A stretch of 64,000 nucleotides of DNA from Oscillospiraceae bacterium (GCA_015067145.1 SVNA01000001.1:1-64000), one strand, 5' to 3'; positions 37,440-47,228 are shown, counted from the stretch's first letter. The notes: generated by a model not told the origin, from the letters alone. A program made the numbers and translations.

Positions 37440-38015
37440 TTAACCCTCTGCTTTAAAAAGTATTCTTTTTCCGTTAATATACAACACAACAGTTTTTTCG
37501 GTTCCATATTGATAACTGTATCCAGTACCAAAGTTTGACTGGTCGTTCTTTTCGGGCAGCTGCCAGCTTTCTACCGTTGAAGTTATCTCTCCGTCCATAA
37601 GTCCGCAAGATGGTATATTGGGTGTTTCTGTATTGGTATCATAGTACAGAACTCCATCCACCATAACAGCAGGCCTTTTATCCCACAGGCGTTCATTTTC
37701 TTCACTCAATCTTACCTCTACAACTTTTGCAACATTACCTTTAATGTCAACATAAGTTCCATGTATGATATCTCCTTCGAATAAGTTTGAGGCTGTTTCG
37801 GGAATCATATCCAGCTCAAAATAGAATTTCTTCGGCAGATGATGTGAAAGAAACCCTGCATCGTCTTCGATTGTTTCTGCAAATACAATATTATCATCAA
37901 TAACAAGAATTTTTGCTTTAAAGCCGATTTCATCACCTGCTCTGCCAAAACCGAAAATCAGATAAACAATAGCAATTGCCAGTATCGGCAGTATGATAAA
38001 GATTTTCTTTTTCAT
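37440..38015 (-). CDS. uncharacterised exported protein
   Basis: N-terminal signal/TM (MKKKIFIILPILAIAIVYLIFG), no recognised domain. Confidence 0.5.
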   Translation of the reverse strand: MKKKIFIILPILAIAIVYLIFGFGRAGDEIGFKAKILVIDDNIVFAETIEDDAGFLSHHLPKKFYFELDMIPETASNLFEGDIIHGTYVDIKGNVAKVVEVRLSEENERLWDKRPAVMVDGVLYYDTNTETPNIPSCGLMDGEITSTVESWQLPEKNDQSNFGTGYSYQYGTEKTVVLYINGKRILFKAEG

Positions 38016-38054
38016 TTTGGCACCTCTTTTCAAACAATTATACAGCTATATTAT

Positions 38055-38102
38055 AACAAAAAACCCGCTGTCCGTATATATTTTAAGGACAAACGGGTTT
38101 GT
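38055..38102 (-). terminator. intrinsic terminator
   Basis: AAACCCGTTTGTCC...GGACAGCGGGTTTTTT. Confidence 0.7.
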
Positions 38103-38107
38103 TTTAT

Positions 38108-38644
38108 TTATTGCTGTGCACCTGTGAGGAACGAAGTATCTGCAAGTTCCGGGAAGAACATGCCTTCTGCTATAGTAACAAACATATTCAGCTGCTGCAA
38201 AGGATATGTTTCGCCCTCGTAGAACAATACTGTTTCGTTTGCTGCTATTTCATACACTTCACCTTTTTTGGTTGTGTATTTTATTGTAACGATAGGTTCA
38301 CTAGGTTCGCCTTCAATCTCTTTGAAAAGGCTCTTGTTAAGATAGGAAACTATATTTCTGGAATATTCTATGTATTCTTTATCTGTTACAACAACAGTTT
38401 CTTCTGTAAGACGAGGAGAGGAAATCTCTGCCTGTACAATAGCTCTTTTCCCTGGAAGCCCCATGATAGGTGTGCCATAAATAACAATATATAAACCATA
38501 AGATATAATAATCATAATTGCAAACATAGCCAATGTTCTTACAACAATCTGTGAATTGGACATATGTTTGATTCTGTCTATTGGTTTTTCGTATTTTTCT
38601 TTCAGCTCTTTTGCTGACATTTTTACAAATTTATTATCTGCCAT
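38108..38644 (-). CDS. uncharacterised single-TM protein, paralogue of 39221..39652
   Basis: Shared GTPIMGLPG...ETVVVTD...IKYTTKKGEVYEIAANETVLFYEGETY...FVTIAEGMFF pattern. Confidence 0.55.
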   Translation of the reverse strand: MADNKFVKMSAKELKEKYEKPIDRIKHMSNSQIVVRTLAMFAIMIIISYGLYIVIYGTPIMGLPGKRAIVQAEISSPRLTEETVVVTDKEYIEYSRNIVSYLNKSLFKEIEGEPSEPIVTIKYTTKKGEVYEIAANETVLFYEGETYPLQQLNMFVTIAEGMFFPELADTSFLTGAQQ

Positions 38645-38756
38645 TTTAAAATATTTTCCTTTCTTCTGAATATGAAAATTCAGAAAGATTTACAATAAAA
38701 TTATTATACTACAATATTTTTATTGTGGCAAATGAAAAATGTATAAAATTTAATCT

Positions 38757-39212
38757 TTAACCCAATGTTGCTGTTGTAACAATTACAAAAGCCAAAAACG
38801 CAAGAATAACGGCAATAAATGTAATAATCTTTATGGCTTTGGCTTTAACAGACATTTTTTCTTTTGGATTTTTGTGAAACATATAGAACGAAGTAACCAT
38901 AGATATTAAAGCCGCAATTATATATACAACACAATAAAGTATGCAGCCGTCAATGCTCATCTCCAGAAACAGTGCAGCACCAATCCAGAACAAAACTGCA
39001 GTTACCAAAGGCAAGCTCCAGTATTTTTTTATATTTTTACCGCAGTGATATCCTATAAATATCATATACAGCGGATTTATAATAAGTAACAAAAATATAA
39101 ATGCTATTAATCCCACATTGTCTGGTGCAGTTTTAACTGTGGATAACGGCAGAACAATCATTACCGCAACACTCAAAATTACCGATAACCAGTATCTTTT
39201 ATTCATCCCCAA
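38757..39212 (-). CDS. uncharacterised multi-TM membrane protein
   Basis: 4-5 hydrophobic segments; no recognised family. Confidence 0.5.
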   Translation of the reverse strand: MGMNKRYWLSVILSVAVMIVLPLSTVKTAPDNVGLIAFIFLLLIINPLYMIFIGYHCGKNIKKYWSLPLVTAVLFWIGAALFLEMSIDGCILYCVVYIIAALISMVTSFYMFHKNPKEKMSVKAKAIKIITFIAVILAFLAFVIVTTATLG

Positions 39213-39220
39213 TCCTCCTA

Positions 39221-39652
39221 TTAAAAGAAAACTGCTTCTGCAAGTTTTACAAACCAGCCCTCATTTTTCAGATTTCTGGTTTTGCCTTTCCAATATACTG
39301 TGGTTTCACCCGCTGAAAGCTCGGTATATAAATCATCATTGACAAAATACTTTATGGAAATATCCGCTGATTCATCACCTGTGACAGAATTGTTTACTTT
39401 ATATATAGCAAAATTTTTCATATTCACCGCAAGCTGAATATTTTCAGCATCAGTATATACAACTGTCTCTCCGCTTCGGTGGTCTGTAATTTCCACCTTT
39501 ATTATATCTTCAGGTTCTGGCATACCAAAAATCGGCACACCTTTTGCAAAGGGAAATATAATACAGGTGCCTATCAATAAAAATATTAAAGGAGAAATAA
39601 TTCTCAGCAGAAGTTCTCTGATTTTCATCTGATTTTCATTTTTCATAGACAT
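39221..39652 (-). CDS. uncharacterised single-TM protein, paralogue of 38108..38644
   Basis: GVPIFGMPE...ETVVYTD...IKYFVNDDLYTELSAGETTVYWKGKTR...FVKLAEAVFF. Confidence 0.55.
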   Translation of the reverse strand: MSMKNENQMKIRELLLRIISPLIFLLIGTCIIFPFAKGVPIFGMPEPEDIIKVEITDHRSGETVVYTDAENIQLAVNMKNFAIYKVNNSVTGDESADISIKYFVNDDLYTELSAGETTVYWKGKTRNLKNEGWFVKLAEAVFF

Positions 39653-39762
39653 TCCCCTTTCTTGCCAATTAGTTGTGCTCTATTAAAATAATATCATATT
39701 TCTGTTGAAATTACTATATATACAAAAAAACAGCTGTATTTCTACAACTGCTTTCCTTGTTT

Positions 39763-40551
39763 TTATTTGGATTTGTTGTCTGCATTGTCCACAAACTGCA
39801 GACGATATTTATTCGATGCCCAAAGGCTTCTCAGCTGTTTTTTGTGGTGGCACAGTTTTTCAGTGCAGTTTGCACATGAGAGGTTAGCATTTGTAGCTTC
39901 CGAAAAACGTTCCGGGTGAAGTTTATATGTAATCTCCCATCTTAAAAGCAGAGCAACTGCACAAAGCAGAATACTCCAGTAAAAAGGACTTTTTGTAAAG
40001 ACAAGCGGTGTGAACATCATTGCATAGTCCCAGTTATAAATTCTGCAGGTTACACAGCATTTATTCTTCATAAACCAGGTCTGGAACGGACAGAAGAACA
40101 GAATGCAAATCATATCACAGGCTGAATATGCGAGACTGATAAGCAGCAATATGCCCTCGTCGATTATATTTTTATAGTATAGAACACCGATAAATCCATT
40201 AAGTGCTACCCATGCTGCTGTAACCGCAAATGTAGATTTCCATGAAATATTTTTAGGCTGTGTACAGTCTGTGGCTTTGAATGCCTTTTTAAACTGTTTC
40301 TGACAGCCCATACTTTCCAGTTTAGAAGGAAAAAATCGCAAAATCATCTCAACCACAAAAACAAGCCATATAAAACTGAGAATAAACGGTCTTTTATCAA
40401 GTCCGCCAAAATATTCTCCTGTACCTGTTATTCTGTTATAGATATACACTACCAGTGCGGCAAAAAATAACGCCGAGCGGAAAACCAGTTTGGAGTAGTG
40501 CATTGTTGATGTTCTGGACAACACCTTTTTAACCTTTTGTTTAGTGTTCAT
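39763..40551 (-). CDS. uncharacterised Cys-containing multi-TM protein
   Basis: 4-5 TM helices; CCVTCRIYNWDYAMM and CANCTEKLCHHKK motifs. Confidence 0.5.
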   Translation of the reverse strand: MNTKQKVKKVLSRTSTMHYSKLVFRSALFFAALVVYIYNRITGTGEYFGGLDKRPFILSFIWLVFVVEMILRFFPSKLESMGCQKQFKKAFKATDCTQPKNISWKSTFAVTAAWVALNGFIGVLYYKNIIDEGILLLISLAYSACDMICILFFCPFQTWFMKNKCCVTCRIYNWDYAMMFTPLVFTKSPFYWSILLCAVALLLRWEITYKLHPERFSEATNANLSCANCTEKLCHHKKQLRSLWASNKYRLQFVDNADNKSK

Positions 40552-40643
40552 TAAATAACCCCGATAAACTTTTAATTATTTTAATGATATTTCAACTCGA
40601 AAACAATGTCAAATAAGCTAAATAAATTTCATAAAAAATTCAA

Positions 40644-41660
40644 TTAATAATAGAACTTATAACCAGTTTTATGGTAGTATGTTTCATTTCTTTTAAGAAT
40701 CATATTCGGCAGATGTGAATGATTGAGATTGTTTGGTGGGAACTGTGTTTCGATTGCAATGCCGCCAAATTTGGCCACATTCTGCCCTTTTGCTGACATC
40801 TCTTTGATAAAGTTGCCTGTATAAATCTGTGCACCGCACTGGTTTGTAAAGATATCCATTTTTATCTTTTCATCACCTGATGTGAGGGTGCCGAATCTAC
40901 GGTATTCAGTGAGCGATGTATCACAGAAAAAATGATGATCAATCCCGCCAACTGCAGGCTGCTGCTTTTCAGCTGCTAAAATATTTTCACCAAGGATCTT
41001 TTCTTCTGTGAAATCAAACGGTGTATCCTTAACAGGCAAAACATTTCCGTTTGCACAGACATCGTCGTTCACTTCAAGATAATAACGGCTGTTAAGCTGC
41101 AGCTTGTGTGATAAAATATCACCTTTGCCGTCAAGATTGAAATATGAATGGTTTGTTATATTTACAGGACAGGCAGCGGTTGTTTTTGCGATATATTCCA
41201 TAAGCAGCAATCTGTTTCTGAATGTGTATTTTACACTCAAAGACAGATTACCCGGATACCCTTCTTCGCCATCAGTGCTGAAGATGGAAAAGGTAAGGCT
41301 GTTTTCGTCAGAATTGGTAAGCTCGAAAAATCTTTTGTCAAAGCCGCATTTTCCGCCGTGGAGTGAGTGTTCACCATTGTTTTTATACAGATTATATTCC
41401 ACACCTTCAACGTAAAAACAGCCATTTTCCATGCGGTTGGCAACACGACCGCAAACAGCGCCGAAATATGGGCGGTTCTCATCCTCTTCATACTGATGAA
41501 TGTTGTCAAAACCCAGCACAACATCTCTGCCATTGATTATAAGGCTCTGAACTGTTGCACCATAGTTCAAAATACTTACAGAGTTGTTTTCACTGTCATA
41601 AATAGTATATTTATATATTTCATTTCCGTTTTTATCTGTTCCGAAATATGTTCTTTCCAT
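40644..41660 (-). CDS. galM: aldose 1-epimerase (galactose mutarotase)
   Basis: NYGATVQSLIINGRDVVLGFD, NRMENG, NNGEHSLHGG, NITNHSYFNLDG, GIAIETQFPPNNLNH. Confidence 0.92.
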   Translation of the reverse strand: MERTYFGTDKNGNEIYKYTIYDSENNSVSILNYGATVQSLIINGRDVVLGFDNIHQYEEDENRPYFGAVCGRVANRMENGCFYVEGVEYNLYKNNGEHSLHGGKCGFDKRFFELTNSDENSLTFSIFSTDGEEGYPGNLSLSVKYTFRNRLLLMEYIAKTTAACPVNITNHSYFNLDGKGDILSHKLQLNSRYYLEVNDDVCANGNVLPVKDTPFDFTEEKILGENILAAEKQQPAVGGIDHHFFCDTSLTEYRRFGTLTSGDEKIKMDIFTNQCGAQIYTGNFIKEMSAKGQNVAKFGGIAIETQFPPNNLNHSHLPNMILKRNETYYHKTGYKFYY

Positions 41661-41738
41661 AATAATACCTGCCTGTTATAGTCGATAGATAAATTATATT
41701 GCAAATTCACACTAAATTCAATCTGTATATAAAAACTT

Positions 41739-41769
41739 AAAAGGTCTCAGGAAACTCCTGAGACCTTTT
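41739..41769 (-). terminator. terminator of the tRNA cluster
   Basis: Perfect hairpin AAAAGGTCTCAGG-AAACT-CCTGAGACCTTTT. Confidence 0.8.
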
Positions 41770-41770
41770 A

Positions 41771-41845
<75 letters not shown>

Positions 41846-41854
41846 ATATAAAAA

Positions 41855-41930
41855 TGGAGCGGGTTACGAGGCTCGAACTCGCTACCTCCACCTTGGCAAG
41901 GTGGCGCTCTACCAGATGAGCTAAACCCGC
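41855..41930 (-). tRNA. tRNA-Gly (GCC)
   Basis: Cloverleaf GCGGGTTTAGCTC...CCTTGCCAAGG...GTTCGAGC...AACCCGCTCCA. Confidence 0.96.
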
Positions 41931-41947
41931 TTATTTTATTTTAAATG

Positions 41948-42023
41948 TGGTGCCTCCGGTCGGAATCGAACCAACGACACGGGGATTTTCAGTCCCCTGC
42001 TCTACCGACTGAGCTACAGAGGC
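41948..42023 (-). tRNA. tRNA-Phe (GAA)
   Basis: Cloverleaf GCCTCTGTAGCTC...GGGGACTGAAAATCCCC...GTTCGATTC...CGGAGGCACCA. Confidence 0.95.
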
Positions 42024-42030
42024 ACACATC

Positions 42031-42107
42031 TGGCGACCCGAATGGGGCTCGAACCCACGACCTCTAGCGTGACAGGCTAGCGTTCTAACCAACTGAACTA
42101 CCGGGCC
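42031..42107 (-). tRNA. tRNA-Asp (GTC)
   Basis: Cloverleaf GGCCCGGTAGTTCAG...CTAGCCTGTCACGCTAG...GTTCGAGCC...GCCA. Confidence 0.95.
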
Positions 42108-42114
42108 ATTTGTG

Positions 42115-42190
42115 TGGTGGGAACAACAGGGCTCGAACCTGTGACCCTCTGCTTGTAAGGCAGATGCTCTCCCAGCTGAGCTATGCTCCC
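42115..42190 (-). tRNA. tRNA-Val (TAC)
   Basis: Cloverleaf GGGAGCATAGCTCAG...TCTGCCTTACAAGCAGA...GTTCGAGC...CCCACCA. Confidence 0.96.
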
Positions 42191-42217
42191 ACAACTCTGT
42201 TTCCCTTTAAGAAACAA

Positions 42218-42293
42218 TGGAGCGGGTTACGAGGCTCGAACTCGCTACCTCCACCTTGGCAAGGTGGCGCTCTACCAGATGAGCTAAACCCGC
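42218..42293 (-). tRNA. tRNA-Gly (GCC), second copy
   Basis: Identical to 41855..41930. Confidence 0.96.
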
Positions 42294-42311
42294 TTATTTG
42301 CTGTCAAGACC

Positions 42312-42387
42312 TGGTGGGAACAACAGGGCTCGAACCTGTGACCCTCTGCTTGTAAGGCAGATGCTCTCCCAGCTGAGCTATGCTCCC
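42312..42387 (-). tRNA. tRNA-Val (TAC), second copy
   Basis: Identical to 42115..42190. Confidence 0.96.
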
Positions 42388-42408
42388 ATAACTCTTGACA
42401 GCTTTAAT

Positions 42409-42437
42409 ATAATATCACGAGAAAATGATTATGTCAA
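42409..42437 (-). promoter_or_regulatory. predicted promoter of the tRNA cluster
   Basis: Minus strand TTGACA (42437-42432), 17-bp spacer, TATTAT (42414-42409). Confidence 0.7.
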
Positions 42438-42497
42438 CACTTTTTTTGATTTTTTCAAAAAAATATTTAAGGATAATTTTTTGTGTAAATTATACTA

Positions 42498-43379
42498 TTA
42501 TTTTGTAAGACTTTTAATCATTTTGCCAATATCATTTTTAGTAAAATAGTATTTCTTATCGCAGTACTGACAACCCATTTCAATCTGTTCTTCTTCATCA
42601 TAAATTTCCTGAAGGTCTTTTACACCGATGCTGATAAGTGCTTTTTCAACCCTCTGTTTGTTACAGTCACAGTGATACTGAACTGTGTCTTCATCAAGAA
42701 TATTTGGGTTGAAACCATCGAGCAATGTGTCAATTACATCATATACTGTTTTGCCCTGTTCAAAGAATTTTGTGATGCTTGGAACATTTTTAAGGTTGTT
42801 TTCAAGCATTGTGATTTCTTCTTCGGTTGCACCAGGCAGAAACTGAATAAGATAACCACCTGCACGTTTGATGGTAAGGTCAGGGTTTACAAGCACACCG
42901 AGACCGCAAACTGTAGGAATCTGTTCGGAATATGCATAGTACGCTGTGATATCTTCGGCAATTTCGCCCGAAACAAGCGGAATATTGCCAACATAAGGTT
43001 CTTTCATACCGATATCTTTAATAACGTAAAGATTGCCGTTTTTGCCCACAGCAGTGCCTACATCAAGTTTGCCGTCTGTGCGGAGTGGCAGTTCAACAAT
43101 AGTGTTCTGCACAAAACCTTTGCAGTTGCCAACGCCGTCACAGCCTACTGTCATATTGCCGATTGGGCCATCAGCTTTTATTCTGAGGGTGATGGAATCA
43201 TCTCTGCTTTTAAGCATAGCACCCATAAGCTGACTTGCTGTGAGAAGTCTGCCCAGAGCAGCACTTACAACGGCAGATGGTTTATGAATTCTTTCCATTT
43301 CACTTACAATATCTGTGGAATCAATGGCAGCGATTACCACGCCGCCCATATCTGAAATTGCTCTTACAAGCTTCGCCAT
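42498..43379 (-). CDS. hslO: redox-regulated chaperone Hsp33
   Basis: LKSRDDSITLRIKADGPIGNMTV, C-terminal zinc centre CDCNKQRV...CQYC. Confidence 0.94.
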   Translation of the reverse strand: MAKLVRAISDMGGVVIAAIDSTDIVSEMERIHKPSAVVSAALGRLLTASQLMGAMLKSRDDSITLRIKADGPIGNMTVGCDGVGNCKGFVQNTIVELPLRTDGKLDVGTAVGKNGNLYVIKDIGMKEPYVGNIPLVSGEIAEDITAYYAYSEQIPTVCGLGVLVNPDLTIKRAGGYLIQFLPGATEEEITMLENNLKNVPSITKFFEQGKTVYDVIDTLLDGFNPNILDEDTVQYHCDCNKQRVEKALISIGVKDLQEIYDEEEQIEMGCQYCDKKYYFTKNDIGKMIKSLTK

Positions 43380-43380
43380 T

Positions 43381-44121
43381 TTATTGCTCCTTTTTAACCA
43401 TAAATAAATATCTCTGACTGGTTTCGCTTACATCTTCAAAGCTTTCACCGTCGATTACTCTGCAGATTTTCATACCTGCTTTTTCGAGCATCGATTCTAT
43501 CTGCTCAAGACTGTAAAAATGCTCATAGAATTCTTCGGAATATGTTTCACCAGACTGTTTATCGTTGATAGTTATAGAAATCTTTGTTCTGCCATTTTCT
43601 TTTTCAAGAGTGTTTTGCCAGATACAGTCAGCTTCTTCCTCTTCAAAGCTAAACTTTTCATTTCTGAGGATATTGATATGTTTGTATTCGCTGTTCATAT
43701 CGAAGATAAAAACACCATCCGGATGCATAAAGAGGCTTACCTTATCAAAAAGCTTCTGCACGTCCGCTGCACCGTTAAGGTGGTTTACTGTATCGAATGT
43801 ACAGGTGAACAAATCCACTGTACCATACATATCAAGCTGGGTTATATCCTGATTTAATATAAGGATATCATAAAGTCCAAGTTCTGCCCTTTTGTCCATA
43901 AAAACATCGAGCATCTCTTCGCTGCAGTCTACGGCAATAACATCCCAACCTTTTTCGTTGAGACGGATCGCCAGTTCACCTGTGCCGCAGCCAAGGTCGC
44001 AGGCAATTTTGCCGTCCAGCTTTTCTGCTGAAGCCCAGCTGTGAATTTTATCTGCCAGAACATCATAGTCTGCATTGTAGTTGAAATAATCGTAATAGTA
44101 ACTGAATTCTTTGTAAGACAT
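43381..44121 (-). CDS. class I SAM-dependent methyltransferase
   Basis: IACDLGCGTGELAIRLNEKGWDVIAVDCSEEML. Confidence 0.9.
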   Translation of the reverse strand: MSYKEFSYYYDYFNYNADYDVLADKIHSWASAEKLDGKIACDLGCGTGELAIRLNEKGWDVIAVDCSEEMLDVFMDKRAELGLYDILILNQDITQLDMYGTVDLFTCTFDTVNHLNGAADVQKLFDKVSLFMHPDGVFIFDMNSEYKHINILRNEKFSFEEEEADCIWQNTLEKENGRTKISITINDKQSGETYSEEFYEHFYSLEQIESMLEKAGMKICRVIDGESFEDVSETSQRYLFMVKKEQ

Positions 44122-44146
44122 TTTTACCTCTTATAAAGTAAACTGA

Positions 44147-44755
44147 TTATTCTTCGGTTTCCTCTTCGTAATCATCAGCAAGTGCTTCTTCAAAAATATT
44201 TTTAAGTTCTTCAATACCTGTACCCTTGTCAGCACTTGTGAGAACTATTTTATAATAATTGAAGTTTGCACAGTATTCTTCAAACTTTGCAACAACCTTT
44301 TCTGCCTCTGTTTTGTTCAGCTTATCTGCCTTTGTAAGAGCAATTACAAATGGAATTTCTCTTACTGTAAGATAATCAAGCATTGTGTAGTCGTCCTTGC
44401 TTGGTTCATGGCGGCAGTCCAGAAGCTGTGTTACAAGACGCAGGTCTCGCTCAGATTCAAAATAACCGTCAATCAGTTTGCCCCAGCGTTTTCTGTCCTT
44501 GTCGCCAACCTTTGCAAAACCATAGCCAGGCAGGTCAACCATATGAAAATCGTTTACATTGTAAAAGTTTACTGTAACTGTTTTCCCCGGCTGAGAAGAT
44601 GTTCTTGCCAAATTTTTTCTGTTGCAAACCTTGTTTATCAGGCTGGATTTACCCACATTACTGCGACCAGACATAACAATTTCTTTTTTAGTGCCTTTTG
44701 GCAGTTGAGCCTGCAGACCATAGCTTGTCACAAACTCTGCATTTTTAATAATCAT
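44147..44755 (-). CDS. ysxC: ribosome biogenesis GTP-binding protein YsxC/YihA (EngB)
   Basis: MSGRSNVGKSSLIN, VDLPGYGFAKV, LTKADK. Confidence 0.95.
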   Translation of the reverse strand: MIIKNAEFVTSYGLQAQLPKGTKKEIVMSGRSNVGKSSLINKVCNRKNLARTSSQPGKTVTVNFYNVNDFHMVDLPGYGFAKVGDKDRKRWGKLIDGYFESERDLRLVTQLLDCRHEPSKDDYTMLDYLTVREIPFVIALTKADKLNKTEAEKVVAKFEEYCANFNYYKIVLTSADKGTGIEELKNIFEEALADDYEEETEE

Positions 44756-44766
44756 ATTTTCTCCTT

Positions 44767-47109
44767 TTAGGTAAGGTTAACCGCTAAAGCTTCATCAATA
44801 GTTTTTACAGGAACAAATTTTACACATTCCTTAACTTTTGGGTCAATATCTTCAAGGTTTTTAATATTGTCAAAAGGAATAATAACTGTTTTTATGCCCT
44901 CACGGTATGCTGCCATGGATTTTTCCTTGAGGCCGCCGATAGCAAGCACTCTGCCCTGCAGTGTAACTTCACCCGTCATGGCTACTGTACCCTTTACAGC
45001 ACGTTTTGTAAGCACAGAGATAAGTGCTGTTGTAAGGGTGATACCTGCAGACGGACCATCCTTTGGCACAGCACCTTCAGGTGCATGAATATGAATATCT
45101 ATTTTGGAGAAATCCTGTTCAATATTATATTTCTCAACATTGCTTCTGATATAGCTGAGAGCAATTTTACAGGATTCTTTCATAACTTCGCCAAGGCTGC
45201 CTGTAAGTTCAAGTCTGCCGGCACCGTTAGGAATTACTGTAACTTCTATAGGAAGCATTTCACCACCTACAGATGTCCATGCAAGACCGTTTGCCACACC
45301 TATATTATCGCTGAGCAAGGTTGGATTTGGATGATATTTTTCCACACCCAGCAGTTTTTGAACAGTTGCTTTGTTTACTGTTACCTTTTCTACACCCTCT
45401 GTTGTAATCATCTTTGCGGATTTTCTGAGAATATCCACAATAGTTCTTTCCAGATTACGCACACCCGCTTCTTTTGTATAGCTGTCGATTATATAGTAGA
45501 GACCTGTATCTGTAAACTTTACATAAGGTTTCATACCGTTTTTCTCAAGCTGTTTTGGAATGAGATGTTTTTTTGCAATATTGAACTTTTCTTCTCTTGT
45601 GTAACTGGAAAGTTCGATAATATCCATACGGTCCATAAGCGGTGCGGGAATACCTGCGTAGTTGTTTGCTGTTGCAATAAAGCAAACTTCGCTCAAATCA
45701 AGGGACATATCCACATAATGGTCTTTGAAGTTGTGATTCTGTTCGCTGTCCAGAACTTCAAGCAAGGCAGATGCAGGGTCACCTTTAAAATCGCCGCTCA
45801 TCTTATCAATTTCATCAAGCAGAATAACAGGATTTTTTGTTTTAGCCTGAATAAGAGCATTTACAATTTTACCCGGCAATGCACCAACGTATGTACGTCT
45901 GTGACCGCGGATTTCAGCTTCATCACGGACACCGCCAAGGGAGATACGCACAAAGTTTCTGCCAAGGCATTCTGCTATAGAGGATGCGATACTTGTTTTA
46001 CCAACACCCGGAGGGCCAACAAGACAGAGAATCTGCCCTTTTGTATTTCCGCTGAGTTTTCGCACAGAAAGGATTTCAAGCACTTTATCTTTAACACTTG
46101 TAAGGCCGTAATGACCTTTGTCAAGAATAGTTTTCGCTTTTATAACATTAATCTGTTCCTTTGAAACGTTGTTCCAAGGAATATCAAGACAGGTTTCGAT
46201 ATATGTGCGGGAAACTGTTGCCTCCTGAGACATGGAAGACATTCTTTCAAGGCGATTAATCTCTTTAAGGAGTTTTTCTTCGTTTTCTTTTTTTAGCTGT
46301 AAAGCCAAAACCCTTGCCTTATATTCTTCGCTTTCTTTCTGAAGATTTTCGCTTTCATCAAGTTCTTCGGAAATTGTCTTCATCTGCTGACGGAGATAAT
46401 ATTCTTTCTGACTCTTGTCGATATCTATCTGAACCTTCTGTTTGATTTCATTTTCAATCTTCTGGATTTTGTATTCACTGTTAAGGAAATTCAACACAAA
46501 ACTGAGGCGTTTTTCAACAGAATTCTCACTGAGAACCGTCATCTTGTCTTCCACTTTGAAGATAACATTGCTTGCAATATATTCACACAGCTCGTTTGCA
46601 TCATCTATGAGAAATACATTGCTGATAACCTCTTTTGAAATTTTAGGAGAAACAGAAAGAAATTTATCAAAGGAATCTTTGATTGTTCTCACCAGTGCTT
46701 CAACCTTTTCAGCTGACTGTGTGCGGATTTTTCTGAGAGGATATGGCTTTACAGTTGCATTGAGATGAACACCGTTTGTAATCTCCACTGTTTTTGCACG
46801 GTACTGTGTTTCTACCAGTACCTTGATAACATTATCATGAAGTTTAAGCACCTGTCGCACCTCTGCAACAACACCAACATCATACAAATCTTCTGCTTTC
46901 GGATCCTCAAGTTCAAAGTCCATCTGCGGAACAAGATAAATCTGTCTGTCAGATTTCATTGCAGCATCTATAGCTTTGACCGATTTATCTCTGCCGACAT
47001 CAAAACTTATCAAATTATCAGGAAATAATACCAGTCCTCTTAAAGCAATAGCCGGCATCTGGATATGTTCGCTTTTGTCTTCAACTTTAATCTTTACTTT
47101 AACCGACAT
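44767..47109 (-). CDS. lon: ATP-dependent protease La
   Basis: LVGPPGVGKTSIASSIAECLGR, LGGVRDEAEIRGHRRTYVGALPG, LLDEIDKM, catalytic PKDGPSAGI; ATG at 47109 follows GGAGG. Confidence 0.97.
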   Translation of the reverse strand: MSVKVKIKVEDKSEHIQMPAIALRGLVLFPDNLISFDVGRDKSVKAIDAAMKSDRQIYLVPQMDFELEDPKAEDLYDVGVVAEVRQVLKLHDNVIKVLVETQYRAKTVEITNGVHLNATVKPYPLRKIRTQSAEKVEALVRTIKDSFDKFLSVSPKISKEVISNVFLIDDANELCEYIASNVIFKVEDKMTVLSENSVEKRLSFVLNFLNSEYKIQKIENEIKQKVQIDIDKSQKEYYLRQQMKTISEELDESENLQKESEEYKARVLALQLKKENEEKLLKEINRLERMSSMSQEATVSRTYIETCLDIPWNNVSKEQINVIKAKTILDKGHYGLTSVKDKVLEILSVRKLSGNTKGQILCLVGPPGVGKTSIASSIAECLGRNFVRISLGGVRDEAEIRGHRRTYVGALPGKIVNALIQAKTKNPVILLDEIDKMSGDFKGDPASALLEVLDSEQNHNFKDHYVDMSLDLSEVCFIATANNYAGIPAPLMDRMDIIELSSYTREEKFNIAKKHLIPKQLEKNGMKPYVKFTDTGLYYIIDSYTKEAGVRNLERTIVDILRKSAKMITTEGVEKVTVNKATVQKLLGVEKYHPNPTLLSDNIGVANGLAWTSVGGEMLPIEVTVIPNGAGRLELTGSLGEVMKESCKIALSYIRSNVEKYNIEQDFSKIDIHIHAPEGAVPKDGPSAGITLTTALISVLTKRAVKGTVAMTGEVTLQGRVLAIGGLKEKSMAAYREGIKTVIIPFDNIKNLEDIDPKVKECVKFVPVKTIDEALAVNLT

Positions 47110-47146
47110 AATTACCTCCATTATAAAAATTCACTATTAACAATTT

Positions 47147-47175
47147 ATTATAACAGAAAAATATTACTATTTCAA
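47147..47175 (-). promoter_or_regulatory. predicted lon promoter
   Basis: Minus strand TTGAAA (47175-47170), 17-bp spacer, TATAAT (47152-47147). Confidence 0.7.
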
Positions 47176-47183
47176 CACAAACA

Positions 47184-47222
47184 AAACCTTTCTATCCACA
47201 CAATGGGTGAACAGAAAGGTTT
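47184..47222 (-). terminator. terminator after the two-domain GT2
   Basis: AAACCTTTCT...AGAAAGGTTTTGTTTG. Confidence 0.75.
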
Positions 47223-47228
47223 ATAAGT

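Noticed and set aside
41931-42355. ORFs 41931..42194 (-) and 42110..42355 (+), plus the start of 42298..42549
   Set aside because: They lie over tRNA genes; the peptides (for example AGRASALQAEGHRFEPCCSHH, GGNNRARTCDPLLVRQMLSQLSYAP) are the usual spurious translations of tRNA sequence.
45085-46164. 359-aa ORF antisense to lon
   Set aside because: Phe/Cys/His-rich composition typical of antisense frames; lon on the opposite strand is unambiguous.
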